From NCBI GenBank assembly GCA_030407315.1, contig JALQPE010000342.1, forward strand, positions 1-64,000: 64,000 bases of DNA, in the 5' to 3' direction. The notes beneath the pieces were generated by a model that had not been told where the DNA came from, did not search any database, and worked only from the letters and a program-made list of their open reading frames with translations. The DNA is from Asparagopsis taxiformis (taxonomy: Eukaryota; Rhodophyta; Florideophyceae; Bonnemaisoniales; Bonnemaisoniaceae). Positions 42,101 through 53,100 of this stretch are shown in pieces; the first letter of the stretch is position 1; every line of letters starts with the position of its first letter. The translations under genes and the position numbers were made by a program.

Positions 42101-44234
42101 TCACTGACATTCACAGACACAAAATCGAAATACCAAAATCCCCACGGCCAAAATCTAAAAAAAAAACTAAAAACGGCGCCGCCGAGAAATTGTTGCACTC
42201 GCAGGCGCCCCGGTCCGTCCCTCACGGGGCATGAAACAAATGCGGGCCGTACGGTTTTGGCGGCACTATGGAAACACACCACGTCATAATCCGTTTCCTC
42301 GCGGTGCGCACGCCCAAGCCGCATGGGGGTTAATTCGTGACTCTCGAGCGCCATAAACACATACTTGCATCCTCCACAGATCGAGTCTGACAAGCGAACG
42401 CGTGCGCAACGTGAAGCGATGCTCATGTACGTACCACGTTCCCGCACAACTGGAAACCACGAGCAGTAAGAATCTTCCCTCCCATCTCTGACGTCCCGTA
42501 ATCGTAATTGCTGCCGTAGATCAAATTTTCCATAGCGCTAATTGGCGCCTTCTACAGGTCGGTCCTCGCCCCTGGTCATCGAGCCGACCGTGGAGGCTTG
42601 GTCATCAGGACCGCAATCTCCTTTTGTAATACGCAACACAGGCATCTCTCACGATGCGACAATAAGTTCTCCGCGCCTGCGCTTTGAGGCAGAAAAGGTA
42701 TGCGGGCGACCGACGCGCTATGCGATCACGCATCTGGTCACTACCAATTGGCTGTCAGGATGTAGTTCTGCTATCCATGCTCAACTTTCCCGAGGACACA
42801 TCATGAGGCATTGAAACGACCCATCATTTGCCATTTGACGTCTCTAAACAACCACCCCATTGCCTGCACTGTGTATCGCGCCTCATGTGCAACCGCATTC
42901 GTTCATGCATCGCGCCTCCCAGCATCTGTCGCGTCTTCTTCGCGCTCGTCATACACCCGCATACTCAGATGTCTGTTTACTGGTGCTCACTTTCTCTCTG
43001 ACCCGTCATTTCTCCGTAGTGATAATCACCCTTTATGGAAATAGCGCTGGCTGGCTATGATCTGCTTATGACGACTGGAACAATGCACGACGAGGTACTG
43101 AGCGCGGCTCAAAGTTCACCAATTTCGCTTACGGGATGGCTGCCATGCGTTTTTGTCCACGCCACCATTCCAGTTGACAGATCGAGGAAAGAAGGTTGCA
43201 TGCGGCAGTTGACAAGGTGAGCTACCATCGCCTTCATTAACTGGTCATGTGCAGCCACCTTGTGGGCTTTACTGTCAATGAATTCTGCTTTCACTTTCCG
43301 AATACAAAAGGCCCTCAAACTAAAGTCTTGTGCAGATGAAAACGCTAATTCTGATAGCGGAAATCAGCGACGCGAATCTGACTTCCTTTCTCGCGTGCTC
43401 TTTGTACACAGGTGCATGTGGCTGTGACAGAGGCCCGAATCAGAAGAAGGTTTGTACACCATTGAGGACGACATCCTTAATCAGACCCTAACAATGCTAC
43501 AGACAAGGAATTCGTGCGAAGGGAAACTGACAGGAAGGTCTAGGCTAGGAAAGTTTGTTCACCGTACATAGCGTTGGGCTCCTATTGGTAAATGTTTTCC
43601 CATGATGATTTGTAGTGACCATGGACAGTCATGTTTATCTCTGCGCAAGCAAGTTGTAAATCGGCACCATTATGTGTATACTCTCGTACCGTATCCCAAG
43701 CATTCTCGAGTAATTCAACTATTGAAGCTATTCCCTAAAGCATTCAGTCCTCTGTATATTCAACGCCGTCTCACTCCGGCAGGGGTTGCAGTACAATGAT
43801 ACGCTTGCGACGAGTCGAATACATCCATTAGGACACCTACGAAACCGACTATAATATCGCCCTCTTGAGCATTTTCCGCCTCTAGTTTTTGCCATCTGCG
43901 CGCTTCCGTCTGGATATCCTTCACTTGACCCCACATCAAGTTGGACTAGGGATCCAACCAGATAATGAGTACGAGACCGCACAATACCCCCATCACTAAA
44001 CGAATTGGAGGGAGAGCGAGTACATCTTCTGGAGAAGATTCTGATTAAAAATTCCGTCGACATGATCCACCGCTCCCATTTCGCAGCATTATCTCTTCGA
44101 ATCCACGTTGAATACAATCGACTGCTCCTCGCTTTGAAAATGGATTACCCACAAATTGGAAACATGGCGGTCGAATATTCTCTTCCGGTTGTAATACGTA
44201 TGCATCACTCGTACGGCAGCGTCGTCGAGAAGGG
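42101..44234. other. Intergenic, no confident gene
   Basis: A minus-strand frame at 42100-42447 (SDSICGGCKYVFMALESHEL, DYDVVCFHSAAKTV) looks partly protein-like but lacks a supported start or partner exon. Frames near 43730-44230 on both strands are weak. No RNA gene or tandem repeat seen. Confidence 0.3.
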
Positions 44235-44491
44235 TGTAGTCCAGTAGGCGGTCAAGCTATCCCTGAGAAGTTGTGCAGTGCAGATGTCGGTAAGGAGTCC
44301 GGTACCTCCGATCCCAAAGGGACGTAGAGGAAGGGCTTTATATAGTGAATGTAATCCTTTGCTTTCTATCTTCTGTACTAATTATCAAAGGAGAGCAATT
44401 ACGTGTCCTAATGATCCGCAGTACACGTAATTATACTCGATATTTTAGAGTGGGAGGATGAGACATTTCTCAGTATTGCACATTGTCTACA
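44235..44491 (-). repeat. Ty3-C 3' LTR
   Basis: 257 bp; the inner flank on the minus strand is ATGGGGCGC, the polypurine tract of this clade. Confidence 0.95.
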
Positions 44492-44513
44492 GCGCCCCAT
44501 GACTGTGTATCAG

Positions 44514-46409
44514 TCATTTAGAGGATAATGTGCATATGGCCTTCTTGGCAATTTTCTTTTTGCAATGTTGCAGAAAGGCCAAGACTGTCTCTGGTGCGTC
44601 TTCAAATATTTGTAGCATAAGTTCCCACGTTATATCATCAGCGTCCGGAAGGCCTTCCCATTCTATCTTGAGCCAGAAGACACCTCGATCGATCTTAATA
44701 TCCAGAATACGCTCTATGATTTCGTAATGAGCCTCCGTGTGGGTTGCATAGCTCAGTAGATCCTTTGATACTTCTGCACCAACCAATTGGCTATGATAGT
44801 AGTGCAGTCTGGAAGCGTGTACTTTCTCCTTCTCATCAGATATGAGACTGGTTACTTCGTAAACCAGAGGACTCACTATGTCACTGATTCTCTTTGGCCC
44901 TTGCCATTTGTAAGCTAGCTTATGACCAGAGTTGCGTGCCTTTCGCACTAGTACAAAGTCACCTACACAGAAATTGGGCTGAATGAGGTTAACCTTTTTG
45001 TTGTGTGCTGCAATCTCTTTTTCCCTCCTTGCACTGACGAGAATTTCCACATCCTTGTGCATCTGATCTGTAGTTTCCTGTAGCTGACCCATCAAAATAA
45101 CTTGTTTGGCTCTATCAAAAGACAGTGCCTTAATATTTTCACAGTCTGAGCTCAACAACACGTTGATATTGGGCTTTAGAGCCGTCATTACCTCTAGAGG
45201 ACATCGATAAATGCCTTCTGGGTTTCTTCCAAGCCTACTAAGAGGAGATTCATTCAATACTCTTTGAACCATCGGTATGCAAGTAGGCCAATCACTAGGT
45301 GCTAGCCGTAATTCAGACAAAAGCGCCTTCACGGCTCTTAATATCTCACGGTTGACCCTTTCCACAGTACCGTTCGCCCATGGCGTATACGTAGTTGTGA
45401 AATGATGTCGTATATCATGTTCATTAGCAAGCAGCTTCATGGTCTCATTGCGAAAGTGAGAGCCCTGATCCGAAGTCCACACATCCATACATGAGAATAC
45501 ATCAATCCACTGCCGTATAGATTTAGCTGTATGTTTTGCATCTGCCCGTTGAGAGGGGCAGAGCCACTTGTACGATGAAAAGTCATCACTTAGGACAAGA
45601 ACGTATTTGTAGCCTTCTATACCTGGCCCCATATAGAGATAATCAAAGTGTAGCATCTGATTGGGACGGGATGCGTGCGCTGTGCTGGCGAGAGGCCGAG
45701 GTATTTTGTCTCCTGCACGGGAAGAAATGCAATGCAGGCACTTGCGTACAAAAATCTCCACATCCTTTCTAATTCCAGACCATACAAACTCCTTCATAAT
45801 ACTGTGCCACGTAGCATCGATACCTCGATGCCCTTTTAGTCCACAATGACCAGCAACTAGTATTTGCATTTGCAATTCTGCTGCTTCGCTTGGAATCCAA
45901 ATCTTTCCATCCTTATATAACATTCCATCTTGATAAGTAAAACCTATCTTGTTTTGAGTACAGCTATGTTTGAGCTGTACTTCTTTCACCTTTTCCTTAT
46001 CTGGCCAGTCGAAATCTCGGGATAATGGACTTTCCATCATTTGTGTAGCCTGTACAATAGATCTGACCGCTTTAACAGATGTTCGGGCTGTGTTCCTCCG
46101 GTATCCTTTGAGCCATCTCGTAAGTATGTCTGCAAACACGTTTTTGTTTCCCGAGACGTGCTCAATAGTGTATTGGAAACTTGAAAGGTAAAGGGCCCAT
46201 CTTTGTACCTTTGATACCACATGTCTTCCGAGGGCAGGTTCCAGAGAGCATGGATTGAAGATGAACAGTAGATTACGATGGTCAGTGTACACATGAGTTA
46301 TTCGTGATGCAAACATGTAATCCAGCTTCTGGAAAGTCTGGTATATGGCAAATGCCTCCTTTTCGAACGTAGACCAGTTCATTTCCGCTCCTTTGAAGGT
46401 GGAGCTCAT
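44514..46409 (-). pseudogene. pol: Ty3-C pol 3' half: RNase H, integrase, chromodomain
   Basis: A 631-codon open stretch: end of RNase H (STFEKEAFAIYQTFQKLDYM, VYTDHRNLLFIF), integrase zinc region (HCGLKGHRGIDATWHS, CLHCISSRAG), core D (HFDYLYMGPGIEG), D (WTSDQGSHFRNE), E (TPWANGTVERVNREIL) and a C-terminal chromodomain-like segment (VFWLKIEWEGLPDADDITWE). It is separated from the upstream half by a frameshift near 46440, so it is not translated from its own natural start. The domain itself is undamaged. Confidence 0.85.
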
Positions 46410-46458
46410 AAAGCGAGTGGCTGGTGCTTCTGCTCAGTCAAGTCTTTGTCTAAGTCCT

Positions 46459-48441
46459 CTAAAGCACATTGTGTAACCACAGCAGCCAATGCTGATCAGA
46501 TGCATCCGTGTAAATACAAACCTCCATATCGTCCCGTATGTGTGCCAATTTAACAGCATTTCTTAAGCTCTCTTGAAGTTCTAGGAAAGAGTTGTTCTCC
46601 TTTGGCCCCCAAGAGAGTGTAGATAATGCCATATTGCGTACGGAACGGTGAGTACGCTGTCCTGTTCTTTGAAAAGCTTTCTCAAGTATCTTTCGCAATG
46701 GTTCAATGCGCTCCGCGAATGCAGGTACTGAGCATGCCATCCACTGCATACAATGTATGAATTCACACAGCTCACCAGCAGTAACTGGCTGTTCCATATC
46801 AGCTAGCCCCGAAATCCTGCTCGGGTCGAACTTTACACCCTCATTGTCTATGATTCTGCCACACCATTTGACCTTAGTTGCGTATAGGGTAGACTTTTTG
46901 GCAGAAATTTTAAGCCTGTATTGACGGCAGATCTTAAAAAATGCTTCCAATACATCCAAGTGTTCTCTCTCCGAGTGAGTATGTATTAAGAAATCATCCA
47001 GCCAAGCCTTGAGATGGCTTGATAACGAATCAAAACAGGGTACAACTGTTGCCTGGAAGTTGGCTACACCGTTTCTGCCTCCCTGTAGAGTTCGAGTAGA
47101 GGAATAAATTCCTATCGGGGTTAGTATGCTGTGATATTCCTGGCTTCCTCCTTCCAATGGCAATTGCCAATATCCACTAACAAAGTCAATTATGGCGAAC
47201 ACGGAGCATCCATTCATGTCAGCCAATTCACTCTCTATGTGTGGCATCGGCCACGTCATTGGTACTGTAGCCGCATTTATAGCTCGCAGATCGAAAGTTA
47301 TTCGGAACTTGGAAGGTCCTGCTTTCGCCACGAGCAATGGTGCTGAGACCCATTGTGCATGTGGGTTTTTCCGAACAAAACCGAATTCTTCGGCCTGTCG
47401 GATGAAATTAATGATGAACATTCTTTGCTCTATAGAATACCTTCTTGGCTTAGCCCTGAAAGGTACAGCACCGGCCTTCAGTACGATTTTCATTGGCTCC
47501 AGCATAGCTGGAGGGTCATTCCCCAATCTACATCTGAACACGTCTTTGTACTGCAGTAACAGGTTCTTCAATCGTTTCACGTCCGATAAACCAGCAATTT
47601 TTGCATCTTGCACCATCATGTTGAGTGCTGTATCGATCTCTTGTGATGTGTCAATGCCTAGCTCCAGTAATGGAAGGTCCTCACTGCTTTCGTAGTCTGC
47701 TTCAGGGCCTGTAGAATGAAAAAAACCGCATGAATTACCCAGCTTCTTGACAGAACCATACGAGTTATTAGGGTTATCTTCGTCAACAAGCTCGGATATA
47801 TCCACATTACCGCAGTGTCGTTCACATGCCGCAGTCAAAATCTGCTTGGCATCCATTCCCAGCGCCTCGAGGCATTTCCTACCCAGCAGCTGCTGTTGTA
47901 AGGGCTTCAATGCCACGTACCATGTAACATTCCGTAGAGTGAGTGAAGATCCGTGGCGTACATGCAGCTTGATATTAATCTTAACCTTGCGATCACACTC
48001 GACATATATGCGATTTCCGGAGGAGTCCTGCTGCACAGCAAGATCGAACTTAATTGGGGTAGATAATATTTCTACCTTCAATGTATCGTTTCCGAGTCTT
48101 TCAATAGACTTAAACAAGGAGGGACAGAGCAAGTTGATATCAGAACCTATGTCCGTACAGATAATACTTTGTACTTTGTCTGCAAAGGTAGCAACAAAGT
48201 TTGTAGAATTATCGTTCCTCTCTAGAGAAGGCACTGACATTGTGCCACCCTTCACTGCATAAATGCTTCCAGATGATCCTTTTCTTGCTTTTTCGTCTTG
48301 GAACTTCTGATGAAGTTCCCTTTTCTTTTCAACAGAAGTATTCCGGCAGTATCTGAGCAGGTGGCGTTCTGTACAGTCTGGATTAAGACATTTTGGGCGC
48401 ATTTGCGTTTTGGAATTGAACGGTTTAGTTTCCCCTTTCAT
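46459..48441 (-). pseudogene. Ty3-C gag end, protease, RT and start of RNase H
   Basis: 660 open codons: knuckle C-LNPD-C-TER-H-LLRY-C (near 48390); protease-type site ICTDIGSDINLL (near 48160); RT with FAIIDFVSGYWQLPL, TRTLQGGRNGVANFQ and AWLDDFLIHTHSE (near 47000), where Trp replaces Tyr of YxDD; RNase H start (YTDASDQHW), then a shift into LLWLHNVL and stop. Upstream, a 7-A run at about 48565 (minus strand) shifts the frame from the Gag part. The catalytic Asp residues of RT are kept. Confidence 0.85.
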
Positions 48442-48535
48442 ATATCCGTTATTTGTTGTCGCATTTTGCGAAGACCTTAGTTTAGAACCCCCTGTTGTAT
48501 TTCCATTACCAGCTGAAGATCCTTTCTGTATATGC

Positions 48536-49152
48536 TCAGCTTGTGTACAAACGTAGTGTACAAATTTTTTTCCAGTCGTTTTTCGTTTCTGTCATATACT
48601 CCAGAGCATGTTTGACTTTGCTCTTCAGTATTGGCGGATATAACTTCTCTGTCAAGAGCTCAGTTGCCTTTGCAGTGTTTGCTTGTATAAACTTTGATAG
48701 TCCTTTCTCCTCCAGTCTTGTGTCAAAATCTATTGCTAATTGCATGATTCGAGCGCGTGGATCAGTTATTTTCGTATTCGTTCTCAATCCAGCTAAGGCT
48801 GAATGAATGAGTTCTGGGTCTGGCTCCGCCCCATCCACTGTATCAGCTAATTCCTTGATCCATTCTTCTAGATGCATTTCTGATAAGTTTTCGACTGATA
48901 CATTCGGAGCAATCGTATCGAAGTATCCCAACGATGAACCGATCGTAACAGCTGGGGACAAATGGACACACGGTACGTTGCTGGAACCAATGGTGCTCCA
49001 TCTTTCTCTTTTTGTTCAATTTCTAGTTCATAATGTTCCCTGTCTCTTCTGAATTTTGCCGCTTCTGCGGGATCGACAGAGGTTAGTATGGGGTGGCTGA
49101 TTGGCTGAAAAATGACCGGATCCTTGGTTGCAGCACTCCTTGTCGTCACCAT
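48536..49152 (-). pseudogene. Ty3-C Gag N-terminal part, frameshifted
   Basis: Starts MVTTRSAATKDPV at 49152 and continues HPILTSVDPAEAAKFRRD to TYRVSI near 48970. A 1-nt change there moves to a second frame (SSLGYFDTIAPNVSVENLSE, AALAGLRTNTKITDPRARIM-type helices) that ends at the A7 run. Comparison with the intact Gag of Ty3-D gives the same order of helices without these shifts. Confidence 0.8.
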
Positions 49153-49235
49153 ATCGAAAACTTGACAATAGAACTGCGCTTTCCAGGAAGCCTGAAGCTG
49201 ACTACCGTATCTTCCGGCCGGACGAGAGATATATC

Positions 49236-49491
49236 TGTAGTCCAGTAGGCGGTCAAGCTATCCCTGAGAAGTTGTGCAGTGCAGATGTCGGTAAGGAGTC
49301 CGGTACCTCCGATCCCAAAGGACGTAGAGGAAGGGCTTTATATAGTGAATGTAATCCTTTGCTTTCTATCTTCTGTACTAATTATCAAAGGAGAGCAATT
49401 ACGTGTCCTAATGATCCGCAGTACACGTAATTATACTCGATATTTTAGAGTGGGAGGATGAGACATTTCTCAGTATTGCACATTGTCTACA
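49236..49491 (-). repeat. Ty3-C 5' LTR
   Basis: 256 bp. On the minus strand it is followed by GATATATCTCTCG, similar to the Ty3-D flank GATATATATCTG; no TGG primer-site start. Confidence 0.95.
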
Positions 49492-49496
49492 AAGGG

Positions 49497-49724
49497 TTGG
49501 AAAAATCCTTTCTCGCATGGACTATATACACTCTCTGTGCCGTTTCTGAACCTGATACCCCAACCTTCTATTTGTTCCCACCTTCATTTAGCTCTGTTCC
49601 TTCCATCTATGTATCCAGTGATGCACGCATGGGCATGAGGTAAGTGCAAATTGCATTATGCTGACCTCTTCAGAGCATCAACTTCCAATAGCTCTCATTC
49701 GTCTATATACTTCCACCTGCAAAT
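49497..49724. other. Spacer between Ty3-C and Ty3-D
   Basis: 228 bp without recognisable features. The last four bases, AAAT, are the left target duplication of Ty3-D. Confidence 0.5.
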
Positions 49725-50126
49725 TGTAAACCAGTGTCAACTTCCTGAGAGAATCTCAGATACGAGGCAGCAGGGTCCAAGTGTGTTCCAAGAAGCGCTG
49801 GAATTAGTGGAAATGTTCAGTCTTTATTAAGGCTGATGTGTCAGTAGGTTAGAACCTCTGATGGCTGGTGTGTTCTCTCTCACTTCTCTCCCCTTTGTCT
49901 GCTCAAGGCAGACCTACTATATATACTATTCTATTCATCATTCCGTTACTCTATTCAAATGACTGTGAACCATCTGCGTATTTGAAAGTGACGGTTATTC
50001 ACCTCATCACATTATCAACCACACATTAGAATGTGTGCACGTTATTATGGCTTGTAGCCTTCCGTTGAAATAATTTCCATCTTTGAATATTCCCGAGCTT
50101 GTATTGCAATTTGCAAATGTCTACAC
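49725..50126 (-). repeat. Ty3-D 3' LTR
   Basis: 402 bp; inner minus-strand flank ATGGGGCAG, matching the polypurine motif of Ty3-B and Ty3-C. Confidence 0.95.
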
Positions 50127-50167
50127 TGCCCCATGTTCTGTGAGTCAGTGTTGCAGAACATTGTTTT

Positions 50168-53100
50168 TCATTTGCTATGAGTTATCCACTTTATGGCCTT
50201 CTTTGCCATTGCTGTGTTCTCGTCTTTTAGAAATTTGATGAGAAGCTCAGGTACATCTTCATGCAGGTTGTCAATAGGCTCCCATGTGTAATCACACGTA
50301 TCAGGTAGTCCTTCCCATTCTACACATACCTTATATTCTTCTCCAACCTTTTTCAACTGCTTGAGACACTTAATATCCTCGTATTGCGTCTCAGTGTGCT
50401 CGGCATGAGTGAGTAATTCTTTGGACGGTGGAACTCCATCCAAGTCATTTCTGTATATGCACATGCGTGTTGCATGCACAGTTTCGGTTTGATTCTTGAT
50501 CAAACTTGTAACTTCATATACCAGACTATTAATAACTCTGGTTATACGCTTCGGTCCTTGCCACTTAAATGACAATTTGTGCCCCTTATCCTGTGCTCTC
50601 CGCACTAGGACAAAGTCTCCAATATTAAAAGAAGGTTTCACAATGTTGGTTCTTGCATTGTGAATCTTAATGTGTCTTTCTCTGCTCTTGCTGATCTTCT
50701 TAGAAAGTATCTTGTGCATGTCTGTGAGTGCTGATTGTAGTTCTTCAATCTTCACTGTCCTTTGACATTCCTTGAGTGTTACTGATATCTCCTTCTCCAT
50801 TATGTAGTTCGAATCGGCTCTGGATGGTTTTATCCCCGTCATGACTTCCAATGGAGACCGATATACGCCATCTGCTCTCCTTCCCAGTCTTTCCACGGGA
50901 GATTCGTTGATTACTTTCTGAACCACCTGAATAATTTCGGGCCAATCTTGTGGAGCAAGTCTCATTTCAGATATTAACGCTGTTGTTGCTCTCAGTACTT
51001 CCTTGCAGCACCTTTCTACTGCCCCATTACTCCATGGAGAGTAAGCGACGGTAAAGTGATGCCTTATGTGGTATTTGCTTGCTAGAGCATGCATGACATT
51101 ATTCTTAAAGTGGCTGCCTTGATCTGACACCCATATTTCCATAGTTGAAAATGTATGTATCCATTTGGCAATATTGGTTGCTACAGTTTCTGTGTCTGCT
51201 CCTTTCGATGTACAGAGCCATGTGTAACTTGAGAAACCATCCCGTAAGACAAGTACGTACCTTTCTCCTGTGTTTCCTCTTCCCATATATAAGTAGTCAA
51301 AATGAAGCACATGATTTGGACGCAATGCAATCTCGTTGTGACCGAGTGGGCGCGGTATTCTATTTCCCGTTCTTGACATGATGCAATGTATGCAACTCTT
51401 GACAAACATTTTGCAGTCGTTCTGCATAGTCTCCCACCAATATTTCTCTGTAAGGATGCTTAGAGTAGACTCTGTTCCTCTATGTCCACTGTATCCGCAA
51501 TGTGAGATGACTAGCAGCTTCATCTGTAATTCCAGATCTTGTCTGGGAATCCATATTTTGTTCATTATCATTATTGGTATTTCGTTGATCTTACCCCCTT
51601 CAGGCACTTCTGCTATGTGCTCCTGTTGTGATGCTTGTATAGTATCCATGTTTGGCCATATAAAGGATTGGGATAAGGGTGATTGCACAATATCTTGAGC
51701 AATGTGTTTTGTCTTCCTAATGGATGTTACTCTTGAGGCGATTTTCTTCTTTCTATACCCGGCAAACCATCTTGTCATTATGTCTGCCATTATGTTTGAC
51801 TCTCCAGAAATGTGTTCAATTGTATATTGAAATCTGGATAGATATAGAGCCCATCTTTGCACTTTGTTCACCACATGTCTGCCCATTGCTGGCTCCATAC
51901 TAAGTGGATTATACACGAACAGAAGGTTGCGATGATCCGTATACACATGCGAGGGATTTTTACCTAGTAGTAGGTAATCCATGCGCTTAAAAACTTGATA
52001 AATCGAGAATCCTTCTTTCTCATACGTAGACCAATGTAGCTCGCTGTCTTTAAATGCTGAGCTGAGAAAAGCTAGTGGCTGATGCTTTTGACTTTCCAGA
52101 GGTTTGTTCAGTTCATCTGTAATGCACTGTGTGACGACTGCTGCCCAGAAATTGTCTGAGGCGTCGGTAAAAATGCATATTTGCATTTCAGGATTTGGAT
52201 GAGCGAGTGTGACTGATTGTCGAAGGCTTTCTTGTAGTTCTTGAAATAGAATTTCATGTTTCCTGCCCCATGAAAGGTTTCGCAATGGTATGCTCGCGAT
52301 GGATCGCTTGTTGCGTTTGCCAGTTATGTTATAAGCTTCTTCTAGGACATCACGCATGATGCTAATGCGGTTAGCAAAATCAGGTATTGATTGGGACATC
52401 CATTGTAAACAGTGGATGTATTGGGATAGTTCCCCTGCGGTTTCTGGCATTGTGACATTCTGTAAGCCACTGAGGTTTCTGGGATCATATTTGACTCCAA
52501 ACTGGTCGATAAGTCGACCGCACCATTTCACACTCGTTGTGAAAAGAGTGGACTTCGTTGCTGAAATCTTTAGATTTCGTGTTCTGCATATTTGCAGGAA
52601 GTGCTCCAACGTCTGTATTAGTCCTTGCTCATCGCTATGATGTATAATAAAGTCATTTTGCCATGCTTTCACATTTTGCCTAATGGAAATGAAGCATGGT
52701 TCCACGCGTGATTGAAAATTGCACGCTGAGTTCTTGGCTCCTTGGGGCGTTCGGGTCGGTTGCCAAATTCCTTCATGTGTAATGAAGCTGAGTGCGCTTT
52801 GGCTGTCTTCGTGTAAAGGTAACTGCCAGTAGCCTGAGCAGAAATCAATCGCGGCAAAGCATTTGCTGCCTGCGAAATCGGCACATTCACTTTCCAGATG
52901 CGGCATAGGCCAACCAGTAGAAAGCGTGGCAGCGTTGACGGGTCGGTAGTCAAACGTCAACCGAAACTTATTTGATTTTGGTTTAGGAACCAATAGTGGT
53001 GCAGCTGCCCATGTTGCATTTCTATTTTCCTTGATGAACCCGTAGTTCTTGGCCCTTATAAGAAACCGTTTCATGTATTCTCGTTGGTCTGGGCTGTATC

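Larger units (their letters stand above)
44235..49491 (-). mobile_element. Ty3-C: Ty3/gypsy element, near-identical LTRs, frameshifted ORFs
   Basis: 5.26 kb on the minus strand. LTRs 44235-44491 (257 bp) and 49236-49491 (256 bp) differ by one G, TGTAG...CTACA, with the duplication AAGGG at 44230-44234 and 49492-49496. The almost identical LTRs imply a recent insertion, although gag-pol is broken in three places. Confidence 0.95.

Noticed and set aside
42091..42447. 118-codon minus-strand frame with some protein-like content
   Set aside because: It overlaps the diverged copia LTR tail, ends in an aromatic low-complexity string and has no partner exons. Noted only as intergenic.
43728..44247. 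Opposing frames at the left edge of Ty3-C and their possible continuation after 49497
   Set aside because: Joining the flanks gives an open frame, but the content is not convincing on either strand and both strands look equally plausible.
48560..48575. A7 run as a programmed frameshift site in Ty3-C gag
   Set aside because: A +1 move is needed, and the sister element Ty3-D has one continuous frame here. A 1-base insertion is the simpler reading.
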